Part shown: in pieces, positions 11,391 through 20,619 of the stretch
Numbering within the stretch: position 1 is the first letter of the stretch
Layout: every line of letters begins with the position of its first letter
From: Anastatus disparis
Lineage: Eukaryota > Arthropoda > Insecta > Hymenoptera > Eupelmidae
Assembly: GCA_017163975.1 (NCBI GenBank)
Contig: JAFFSR010000315.1
Span: 1,201,001 to 1,265,000, forward strand
Reading direction: 5' to 3'
DNA: 64,000 nucleotides
Position numbers and translations under genes: made by a program
Notes under the pieces: generated by a model
The model's database searches: none
Told to the model about the DNA's origin: nothing
Seen by the model: the letters and a program-made list of their open reading frames with translations, nothing else

Positions 11391-11880
11391 TATTTCACAT
11401 AAATTATACTTTCATTTGTAAAATTTATACATATTAAGTCCGAATTATTTTATAACCGACGTATATCCACTTACCGGCTCATTCGACTGAAAGAAAAGAT
11501 TTAAAAAAACAAAATTAGAATTTGTTATTCCAAACAAAATAAAAAGTGCCTTAAAATCATCTAATACAGATTATTTGATGCATTTTGTATCATTTGTTAG
11601 TACATAATTACTTTCAACGTTTTCGAAGTGCGAACGATTTTGTCTCCACTTTCTCAACGTACTTACCAGGACATTGTATTCTTCCGAAACTGTTTTTATA
11701 TATCCTATTTCGCCAAAAGCTTTTGAAATTTCTAGTTTTTGTTTAATGCTGTAATTAAAAATTTTTTTGTCTATTTATTTCAACTTTTTCATCCTCAAAA
11801 CATACTTTAAAAATTTAATTTTATAGACAACTATATTATTATAAGTTTTGTTTTGACCGAACGTTTATACTTTTTTTTAG
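11391..11880. other. AT-rich unique sequence
   Basis: About 490 bp lie between the end of the tandem array and the LINE fragment. No ORF, repeat or RNA gene was recognised. A pyrimidine run with a terminal TTTTTTTTAG sits right at the LINE junction. Confidence 0.4.
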
Positions 11881-12868
11881 GAAGCACCACTTTACGCAGA
11901 CTGCTGTACTCAAACTTACAGACGACATAAGATTGGGTTTAGACAGAAAGCTTGTCACGTTACTGCTTCTTTTTGACTTTAGCAAGGCATTCGACACGAT
12001 TTTTCCCTCGAAGCTTCTCGCAAGACTTAGATCGATGGAGTTTTGCAAGGCCGCACTTGGATGGATTAACTCCTATTTATTAGGTAGGAAATAAATAGTT
12101 TCCACGTGTGTAAAAGAGGAACCAAATTGGCTTATAATCAATCTAGGAGTTTCTCAGGGTTCGATGGGGCCTCTGTTGTTTTGCCTCTACTTTAATAACG
12201 TAAGTGACGCACTAGACTATGATGGCTTCGAGCACTTGCTGTATGCGGACGATATTCAAATTTATACATAGGTCTCTTATGATGATGTGGATGAGAGTAT
12301 TCGTATTTTACAGAGGGCGGCCAGGGTGGTGTCAGGGTGGGCTGATAATATTTCTCTGACTGTGAATGCTAGTAAAATAAAGGCAATCGTCTTCAGTGAT
12401 AGCCGTTTTATCAAAAATTTTTATACTGGTGAGCCAAGGACGATCAACCTAGGAAGTGGTGTGGGTATTTCTTTCTCGGACTCTGTTACGAACCTTGGTG
12501 TTGTACTCAACTCTAAACTGTCATGGGAACATCAATATGATAACTAAAAAATTCAATTGAGTGATGTATAGTTTGCGGTTTTTCTGTCAGTATACCACTG
12601 AGGCTCTGCGTAAAAAACTCGCAACTACGCTGCCGTCTCTGCATCTTGATCACTGCTTGGTAATTCTGCTCGATGCTTCACAGGAGCTACGTAGACAACT
12701 ACAGACGATGCAAAATTTATGCATGACATATGTTTTAGGCATGAGAATAGGTGATCATGCCTCGCCCCATGGATATGCTTTGGATTAGCTACGTACTGAT
12801 TCAGAAGACAGTATTTCATTGCTGTACTTTTGTAAAAAATCGTACGTATAAATACTCCCAAATATCTA

Positions 12869-12871
<3 letters not shown>
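11881..12871 (+). pseudogene. CR1-group LINE fragment A (RT to C-terminus, decayed)
   Basis: The DNA and its interrupted translation follow 51245-52236 of the near-complete LINE: fingers region with CAGACTGCTGTACT, then the FDFSKAFDT motif, the GVSQGS motif and YADD (~12241-12255), and the C-terminal region as far as the match to NTPEYLV. Frames are broken by several stops and indels (for example TAA in the segment after LLGRK, and TAG after YADDIQIYT). The right end is replaced by a (TA)n tract at 12871-12900. This is a dead, 5'- and 3'-truncated copy. Confidence 0.85.
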
Positions 12872-12902
<31 letters not shown>

Positions 12903-13354
12903 CTACGGACTTTTGAGGATTCCGACGTTGCCAAATCCAAAAATAACCGCTTCGATAGTACCGTCCTTGTTTTAGTATCCTGCACACTCAGAGGGTGTGT
13001 GGCAGTTCCTATTGTTATCCCACTCTTTTTTTCCCGCCAATATTTTATATTTCAAAAATCCTCAAAGTTCCACGGAACTTTGAGGATTGTTCGGAGACAG
13101 AGAGATGGAGCCATAGATGTGTATGTGTATGTGTGTATGTGCATGTATGTGTACCTGTGTATGTGTATGTTAAAGATGCACGTGCATATGTGTATGTATG
13201 TGTATGTGTGTATGTGTATATTAAAGATGCATGTGTGTATGTGTATGTATGTATGTGATAATAATGTAAAAGATATTCACGTAAGAAAAAAAAGTCTCAA
13301 TTCTTCACTTTGATATAATAGTAGTAATTTAAAAAAAAACACGTTTTCATACAA
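12872..13354. repeat. (TA)n, hairpin and GTATGT-rich low-complexity tract
   Basis: 12871-12900 is (TA)n. 13056-13087 is a hairpin, ATCCTCAAAGTTCC..GGAACTTTGAGGAT with a 2-4 base loop. 13115-13258 is a TGTATG minisatellite with two TTAAAGATGCA(C/T)GTG interruptions, and it ends ..AAAAGATATTCACGTA. The last part matches 43735-43850, so both places carry the same dispersed repeat. ORFs here (12995-13258, 12999-13313) are only translations of the minisatellite. Confidence 0.7.
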
Positions 13355-13495
13355 TATAGGAAAGCCATCCTTGTTCGGGTCATAAATCTTAATAAAATTG
13401 TGAGACATGGTTCATATCACCTAAAAAGTATGATTTTTGGAGCCATAGAGTCTAACATTGTAAAAATCTAAAGATATTATATTCACTAGATCTCG

Positions 13496-14221
13496 TGAGC
13501 GCCCGAGGATGTACGGCCCTAAAACCGTACGATACTGGAAGATGCGCGCGCAAACACCCAAAAAGACCAAAGTGGTTGAACATGCAAGCGCGCGTATGTA
13601 CGTACACGCATTTGCATGTGTAAGTACCGCTGAAAATATACGACGGCTCCCCCTCTCATCTACTAACTTAGAAGAGTGGGAGAGAGACCGAAGAGAGCTG
13701 ATGCATGCAGTGCGAGGAGCTCGTGACTCTCGTCACTCTTGGATCAGTTCTCTCACGGGATAGTCATACTTTGCTTAAGGCAGCAACGGGCGATAGGCCA
13801 ACGCATTGTCTTAAGCAAAGCAGACTTTACACGTGTTAACGTGCCTTATTGTAATTCGTACAGTTATAATTTTGTATGTTTTTTAAATAAAGAGCTTATT
13901 CAAGCAAAACGATTCCTCTCCTATTAACCCAGTGTTAAGCCCTGAATGTTTAGGCATTTGGTCCTTAACAACAACGGGCTTTTCACTTAATACTCTAAAA
14001 AATTACTAATAATTTTTTAATAAAAATGTCTGCTATAGCTAGGCAAGGTGTCCTAGCTATAAACGACTTTAACAAAACAACAAAGACACACAAAGAGTCT
14101 GCACAAGCTAGGCATGGCGCGCTAGCTTGTAACGACTCTATAATCATTAGACGACGTTAACTAAATTATAAAATAATTATTAAATGAATAATTAAAGTTA
14201 GAATAGAGTAAAATAGGAAGG
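13496..14221 (+). mobile_element. Insertion inside the foldback element, possibly solo-LTR-like
   Basis: Comparison of the two foldback arms defines this insert. It is less AT-rich than its surroundings. It holds a short inverted repeat CTTTGCTTAAG / CTTAAGCAAAG (13769-13779 and 13810-13820), an AATAAA signal near 13885 followed ~80 bp later by ..CCTTAACA, and a small ORF with two hairpins (14026-14160). The AATAAA and the ..AACA end suggest an LTR, but no matching second copy is in the window. Confidence 0.4.
14026..14160 (+). CDS. 44-codon ORF with a repeated ARxGxLAxND motif
   Basis: The ATG at 14026 opens a 44-codon frame that stops at 14158-14160. The peptide contains two similar segments, ARQGVLAINDF and ARHGALACNDS. 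Each is encoded by a DNA hairpin (14034-14061 and 14103-14130). It may be the start of a retroelement gag lying downstream of a solo-LTR-like sequence, or a chance frame through two related palindromes. I do not recognise a protein family. Confidence 0.2.
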   Translation: MSAIARQGVLAINDFNKTTKTHKESAQARHGALACNDSIIIRRR

Positions 14222-14789
14222 AATGTCACAATCTTAAATTTTGCCCTTTTTATGAAAAACTAAATTTTTTTTGCAAGTCGAAGGACTGATCTCATAATAC
14301 TGCCAATTAGACATTAAAACTATACTATCAATATAATTAATTAAATAAATTATGTGCTTCTTTTACAGCTAAATTTAATTTTTCAACTTGCCTAGAATAT
14401 GAAAATTATTTATACGAGTGTAGCATGAAAAGAATTAAAAAGTTGTTTTCGTGTTATGGTCGTATTAATGATTTTCATATTTTAGGTAAGTGAACGAATG
14501 ATATTAGGCTTTATTAAAAGCAGCCAACCATTTATTAAATTGATTATGTATTAGTTGCATAATTAATATGACTAATTACTAATATTATCAATATGAGATC
14601 AGTTGTTTGACTTTAATAAAAAGTTGAGTTTTTCATAAAAAGGCCGAAATTTGAGATATAGTGAATGCAAAAACTTTGGATCCTTAGAGTGTTAGACTCT
14701 ACAGCTCCAAAGATCATGTTTTTAGGTGAGATGAACCATATCTCACAACTTCATCAAGATATGTGACCTGAACAAGGGTGACTCCCCTA

Positions 14790-15580
14790 GTCAGTCCTTT
14801 CTTTTGATTTTTTCATAAATAAAGAAAAATATAAATAATCTATAGGATTCTTTGAAGATGTTTTATATTTCACATTCATAATATTTTTTGATACCCTTTG
14901 TACTAAGGAATCTGGGAGTCTTACATACAAGGAACCAGATTTCATGTTTTATTTTAATTTTAACATTAATGCAGATGAAATTGAATTTTCAAAAGTTTTG
15001 TTTATGCCTAACAACACAATGCAGATTGAACATATTATAAAAATAGATGCTTATGTTTCCGATACATTTTCTCATTGTATATTTCGGACGAATGATCAAT
15101 AACAAAATCAATTTCCTTATACTTTTCAATTAAATAATTTTTTTGATTTATTATAAAAAACAATTTATTTATTGTAAACATGGAAAAAAATATTGCACTT
15201 AACACAGTAAAGGATTGAGAAATTATATTTTTGATTTATTATTTAGCATTTAAAAATAAATATTAAATGCTAAATTTTTAATGATATAATTAAATATTTG
15301 ATTATATTTTGATAGGATTCGATTTTAAAATTTCCAAAACTCTAATTCAAAGTATAAGAGGAGCGTGCTTGACGTTTTTGTACCTTAACTCGCCGTCTAG
15401 CCGCTACCGACGCCTCTTGATATTGTTTAGAATGAATACAATTGAATTATTTGTAATGAAAACTATTATTGTATAAATTGAATATTAATTGATTTTTTTT
15501 AGAATATTCCAGAGCTTGAACTTATTTAACAATTTTTATGATATACATAAGAATATAAAATATGAATATAAAATTTCTTG
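14790..15580. other. AT-rich sequence without recognised genes
   Basis: About 0.8 kb, very AT-rich, with short direct strings of AAATTTTT and ATTTATTATTT. No ORF, RNA gene or clear repeat was recognised. Confidence 0.4.
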
Positions 15581-15584
15581 TTAA

Positions 15585-15965
15585 GAAGGGGCCGAACTAT
15601 CTGTCTTTGTCTAATAGCGTTTTTCATCATTTATGTAAACACTATCCGGTATAACAAGAAAAAAATAGCAGCCCCCGCTAGATATTAGTATAATAAGTAA
15701 ATTTTGTAATAACAACCAAATTTTTTCACTGCGTAGTTTTTGAATAATTAGAGACCTACCAAAAAAAGATAGGTTATATTCTAGATTGCTAGTAGATCTC
15801 TAATTAGTCAAAAACTATGCGGTAAAAAATTTGGTTGTTATTACAAAATTTACTAATTATACTAATATCTAGCGGGGGCTGCTATTTTTTTCTTGTTATA
15901 CCGGATAGTGTTTACATAAATGATGGAAAACGCTATTAGACAAAGACAGATAGTTCGGCCCCTTC
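15585..15965. mobile_element. 381-bp near-perfect palindromic MITE flanked by TTAA
   Basis: The two arms (~180 bp each) are almost exact inverted copies. GAAGGGGCCGAACTATCTGT at the left matches ACAGATAGTTCGGCCCCTTC at the right, and the mirror continues inward to a short centre near 15770-15785. TTAA flanks both sides (15581-15584 and 15966-15969), which fits a 4-bp TTAA target duplication. There is no coding capacity. Arm similarity is high, so the insertion is fairly young or the hairpin has been kept by conversion. Confidence 0.85.
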
Positions 15966-15994
15966 TTAAGAGTAAGATTCTTGGCCATGCACTC

Positions 15995-16069
15995 TTGGTA
16001 TTGTCTTGAAAATTGTAATCAGTTTATAATCCTAATATCGTCTTGATTTTCAAGACAAGACAATACCAA
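15995..16069. repeat. Small inverted repeat
   Basis: TTGGTATTGTCTTGAAAAT (15995-16013) is mirrored by ATTTTCAAGACAAGACAATACCAA (16046-16069) with a 5-base bulge, giving a ~19-bp stem and a ~32-base loop. It may be a tiny MITE remnant. Confidence 0.6.
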
Positions 16070-16501
16070 AAGTACTCTTGATATCTCGTGCAGCATAGTG
16101 CTATGGTGTTGGATATAGCATCCAACTGACCCCCAAAAAAGATTGTGATAACCCTGTCACTGCACTAGAAATACTACATTTTATGTTCTGATTTTTTATC
16201 TTTAAGGAAGAAAAAAACCAAATACCTGTTTAAGTTAAAATATATTTGCGTATGTTTCTACGCACAGACAATGGATAATTTATTTTTCTATTATTAATAT
16301 AATCAAGATTTTTTTCATTAAAAGAAAAGGTTTTATTGTAGATTATTTTAATAAAACAATAAAAAACTTTTCATTAATTTTAAATTTTAATTAATCCTTG
16401 GTATTTATATTTGTATTTTATTATATTCTTATTAAAAATACCATAATTAAAACTATAGTCATTTACTATGATGAAACTTTAATATATTATGATTCTGATA
16501 A
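16070..16501. other. AT-rich sequence without recognised genes
   Basis: About 430 bp between the small inverted repeat and LINE fragment B. No protein-like frame or repeat was seen apart from A- and T-runs. Confidence 0.4.
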
Positions 16502-18209
16502 TAGTCTTGACAAGAAACTTGCCACGATACTACTTCTATTTGACTTTGGTAAGGCATTCGACATGATCTCCCCTTCCAAGTTGCTTGCGAGGCTTAGATC
16601 GATGGGGTTTTCCAGATCTGCACTCGAGTGGATTAGCTCCTAGTTATCAGGTAGGAAACAAATGGTTTTTACACATTTATAAGAGGATTCGGATTAGCTA
16701 ACAACCAGTCTAGGAGTTCCACAGGGTTCAGTGCTGGGGCCTCTGTTGTTTTGCCTTTACATTAATAACACACGTGACACGCTTGAATCCTGTTTCGTCG
16801 AGCACATATTATATGCTGATGACCTCCAAATCTATACTCAGGTCCTTTATGAACATCTGAATGAAGGTATTCGTATTATGCAGAAGGCGGCCAGGGTGGT
16901 GTCGGGATGGGCTGTTGATGCTTCTCTCACATTAAATGCAAGCAAAACTAAGGCGATCGTTTTTAGCAGTACTCGATTTATGAATGACTTTTATGCTGGT
17001 GAGCCAAGAACGATTGAGCTTGAGGGAAGTGTCGGCATATCTTTCTCTGATACTGTTATGAGTGATTAAAAAATTAAATAGCATAATGTATAGTTTACGG
17101 TTCTTTCGTCGGTACAGCACTGAGGCCCTGCGTAAACAACTCGCAGCCACCTTGCTGTTTCTGCACCTCGACTACAGCTCAGTAGTTCTGCTCGATGCTT
17201 CGCAGGGGTTGAGAAGACTATTACAAAGACTACAAAATTCATGTGTGAGATATGTATTAGGCGCAGGAATGGGCGATCATATCTCTCCTCATAGAGCTGC
17301 GCTTGGTTGGCTGCGTATTGATTCAAGGAGACAGTATTTTATGGTTATACTTATGTACAAAATCGTGTGCATGAATACTCCCAAGTATCTAGTGAGTCTC
17401 TTCACTAGATATGTACCTAGAGTAGTCACTAGGGAAGAGAATAAGGATTTCGCAGTGCCTTTCATGCGTATTGAGACTGAAAGAAATTCCTTTCAAGTTC
17501 ATGGTGCGCATTTTTGGAACTCCCTGCCTGCTGATATAAAAAATCTTCCATCGCTCGGCAGGTTCAAGTCGGCTTTGAGAAGGTACTTACTCGACCTCTA
17601 ATGAACTTAATTTTAAGTATTTTAATTTTTATGTTAATTTATTTTGTTTAGTCCTATATATAGATTTAAGGTGTGAATGTATTTATTAGCGTGAATGATG
17701 GATGAATAAATGCAGAAAGAATAAGTGGTTCTGTTTTTATTAGAAGTCATGACATCTTCGGTATCAAATTTCTATTCTTTAAATGTTATTATTTTATTTT
17801 TTTTTAATTATTTATTATTAATTCGTTGTTGTATTGTCTAATTTTATTTTTATAGTATTTTCTAATTTTATTTTTATAGTATTGTCCAATTTTATTTTTA
17901 TTGATATCATGACAGTGATTCATCTTTTATATTACGTTATTTGATTTTAATTCTATGACTGATAGATACTTGAGACTGTTTTTCATTGTAATTTATGTTT
18001 TCTGGTTTTCTGCGTGTAATTAAAATAGTCTATGATATCACTTTTATATGGTGACTTACTGATACAGTATTATATATTAATTTTAACATTTGACTGTGAT
18101 ATCTTATCGTATTATGTGCAATACTTTATATAGAATTATTACTTATTGTGTCATGTATTACACGGCTTTCGTACTCTTTTTATGAAGTAAATCAATATCT
18201 ATCTACCTA
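16502..18209 (+). pseudogene. CR1-group LINE fragment B (RT, C-terminus and 3' UTR)
   Basis: It is truncated at the 5' end at the point equivalent to 51297 of the near-complete LINE. It keeps the FDFGKAFDM block, YADDLQIY (near 16813-16836), the thumb, the whole C-terminal region (17062-17601, ending LLDL) and a 3' UTR. It ends in an ATCTATCTACC-type short tail (18196-18209). Interruptions include a stop after the WISS block (TAG near 16641), a frameshift around the GVPQGS motif and loss of ~45 bp before 17062. As usual for this group the tail is a short tandem repeat, not poly(A). Confidence 0.87.
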
Positions 18210-18232
18210 ATTATAATATACTGTACTTATTT

Positions 18233-18715
18233 CGCGTTATTATTAGCATTACAACTCACGCCTTCTGTTAACTAAAAATCTATATCTTAATATCTGTATA
18301 TATAATATGTATGTAAATAACATGGCTGTTTGATGTAACAAAAGCATACAAAAACCTATGGAGAATATTTAGTTTTAGTTAATTATTTGGCTAATTAAAT
18401 ATTCGATTGATGAAAATCTTATTTAAAACAGTATAACTAACAAATGTCCATATTTTAGTCATTTGCAATTGCAATTTTTAAAATAATAAGTTTAATAATC
18501 AATTAAAACTTAATATTTCCCATAAGCCTTCCTACACTGAACAGTCATTTTTTAGCTAGTAGAAGGCGCGAGTTGTAATGCCAATAGTCAATAACTACAA
18601 TCATTAGTACAAGATTATAATAATTAATTACAATATTGTTGTAAAATTAAATCATTTGATTGTATTTTAATTAATGATTATAATCTTGTAGTAATGATTA
18701 TAGTTATTGATTATA
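18233..18715. repeat. Nested inverted repeats near the DM-domain exon
   Basis: AGCATTACAACTCACGCCTTCTG (in ~18240-18285) is mirrored by AGAAGGCGCGAGTTGTAATGC (in ~18551-18583). This could be the ends of a ~350-bp MITE. A second palindrome follows: CAATAACTACAATCATTAGT (~18590) mirrors ACTAATGATTATAGTTATTG-like sequence (~18690-18712). Neither contains an ORF. Confidence 0.6.
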
Positions 18716-18897
18716 ATACCGGAAAATAACTATAGTATATTATAGTTCTACTACAATAATTATTATATTATAGGTTTATCATAGTACATAACTATAAGTT
18801 TGATTATAGTATTTTTTCATAAGGGATTATTCTTGACCTAGAAAATGCAAGCGTTAACTTCAATCAAATTCTACATAATTTATTATTTTTCTTACAG

Positions 18898-19190
18898 AAG
18901 AATATTTTATATTCGAAAATAATTGTGTATCAATGTCTTTACCGAGAAGTGTTGGTGTAAGTGTTGATGTTGAACAGCTTATACACCCGCAACAATCACC
19001 GCACATTTTACCAACTTTTTATTTGCGAACAACTGCTGAGCGATATCAAAGGACACCGAAGTGTGCAAGATGCAGAAATCATGGTGTGGTTTCTGCACTT
19101 AAAGGACACAAACGATATTGTCGCTGGAGAGATTGTGTATGTGCAAAATGTACGCTTATAGCAGAAAGACAGCGGGTTATGGCAGCACAG
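18898..19190 (+). CDS. dmrt99B: DM-domain exon of a Dmrt99B/DMRTA-type transcription factor
   Basis: DM-domain proteins are nuclear DNA-binding regulators of development, sexual traits and neurons. The exon has an acceptor, TTTTTCTTACAG, ending at 18897; an ATG at 18933; and a donor, CACAG|GTAATTG, at 19191. The translation contains the full cysteine/histidine set of the intertwined zinc module ([23 protein letters not shown]) and the ERQRVMAAQ recognition-helix region. It stops at ..AAQ, where DM-domain genes are often split. From memory, [26 protein letters not shown] fits the DMRTA/Dmrt99B group better than doublesex, Dmrt11E or Dmrt93B. Sequence between the acceptor and the ATG is open in frame, so translation could start further upstream. 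No following exon (starting VALRRQQ-like) or DMA domain was recognised downstream. It is the only clear host gene segment here and shows no damage. Confidence 0.85.
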
Positions 19191-20460
19191 GTAATTGTCC
19201 ATTAATTTACATTAATAAATATTGACCATTATTTTATGCAAAACTAAATTAATTATCCCTATCAAATATTGGTTGCCTGAATGTGATTTACTAGAATTAA
19301 TCGAACAAAGCAATCATTGTTTATGTGTATGTGATAAATGTTTGTAATCATGTTTATGAGCATGATGTGTGGTCTATATTAAAAAGAAATAAAGTTTATA
19401 AATAAGCAATAATGATTTATACTTTTCAATTACCAAAAAATTAATATATAGAAACATGAAATGCAAAATAGAAAGCAACATATTTTCTCGTCGAAGATTA
19501 AGAGGATTCCGTTCTTCTGTAATGTACCGTAAAAGAGGGTAAAGCGGTCAGGTATGGAGTAAAACAAGCATTTTTAAATATATGATTTTCTAATTTTTTA
19601 TGTTCTTTTATGTATGTATAACAATGATTTTTTGAACTTTTGTTTATAATTTACAAAAAATTATTGTTACACATAAACAAGACTCCATACAAAATTAAAA
19701 AATCATATATTTAAAAATGCTTGAGAAAATGCTCGCTTTGCCCTATACCTGACCACTTTACCCCATACCTGACCGCCTTACCCCTTTTTATGATACTACA
19801 GAAACTTGTTTTTTCCAAAAGTTTAGAAGTTGAAATAGATAAGATAAGAAACTTACATGACACTTGAAAATAATTCTTATTTTGCCATATAATAAAAAAT
19901 GGACATTTTTTATATTATATGACAGATTCTAGGCTTCCCAAATCAATAAAAATAAAATGGATTTTTTTCGAGCTCGCAAAATTTATTTGAAAGAAAGAAT
20001 TTACAGCAAGAATGACATACAGAGCTTTAAATATAATACTTAGTATCATATATGATAATATAAAAATTTAATGAGCAATCACCTCAATTAATAATTCCTT
20101 ACAGATGAAGTCCTGAACTTAAAAAACTATTCACTTTATAGCTTTATATTTATGAGCTTTATACACATAAATGTAGACTTTGGGTACACGAAAAAAAATT
20201 TTCAACTTAAAAAATAGTGCCAAATAATAGAAGGCTAAAATTCCGTGTTTTATAATGAAAAAAAAAACCACCACAGTATCATTTTTATCAATGCTAAGTT
20301 CGGCACATTGATTTTTAATGACGAGCACGGTTTTTTTCAGTGCCAACATTAAAAATTCAGTTCTGTGCATTGGCAGGAAAATTCTTGATGCGTGGTATCA
20401 GTTTTTTTCATTAAATCAACTTATTGCTATCATTAAATAATCTTTCAAGTCAATTATACT
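19191..20460. other. Presumed intron 3' of the DM-domain exon, with a foldback
   Basis: AT-rich DNA follows the splice donor. Apart from the foldback at 19531-19789 no ORF of interest was found. ORF 20131-20370 (-) is low-complexity and hydrophobic without family resemblance. Confidence 0.45.
19531..19789. mobile_element. 259-bp foldback element (MITE)
   Basis: AAAAGAGGGTAAAGCGGTCA at the left end is mirrored by TGACCGCCTTACCCCTTTTT at the right. The inner parts also pair (AAGCATTTTTAAATATATGA with TCATATATTTAAAAATGCTT). The right end carries the motif GGTCAGGTATRGGGTAA twice. No coding capacity. Confidence 0.8.
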
Positions 20461-20467
20461 TTATTTA

Positions 20468-20596
20468 CGTATGTATGTCTGCATGTATGGATATATGCAT
20501 GTACGTATGTATGTATGTATGGATGTATGGATGTATGCATGTATGCACGTATGCATATATGTATGTACGTATGTATGTATGCATGTATGTATGTTA
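20468..20596. repeat. (ATGT)n microsatellite, left of the R1-clade LINE
   Basis: The tract is built from TATG/ATGT units with G and C interruptions. ORF 20471-20683 is its translation. A matching tract lies at the other end of the LINE (23615-23756). Confidence 0.85.
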
Positions 20597-20619
20597 ACAT
20601 ACTATAATATACCTACAAC

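Larger units (their letters stand above)
13355..14789. mobile_element. Foldback (palindromic) DNA element with nested insertion
   Basis: The left arm (13355-13495, then ~14222-14416) is the inverted copy of the right arm (~14460-14789). For instance CCTTGTTCGGGTCATA on the left mirrors TATGTGACCTGAACAAGG on the right, and GAGTCTAACA mirrors TGTTAGACTC. Further pairs occur at ~14270/~14600 and at 14386-14416/14460-14490 around a loop. The left arm is split by ~730 bp of unrelated sequence (13496-14221). No transposase ORF was found, so it is a MITE- or foldback-type element. Confidence 0.75.

Noticed and set aside
12995..13313. ORFs of Val/Cys/Tyr-rich low complexity
   Set aside because: Translations of the GTATGT minisatellite.
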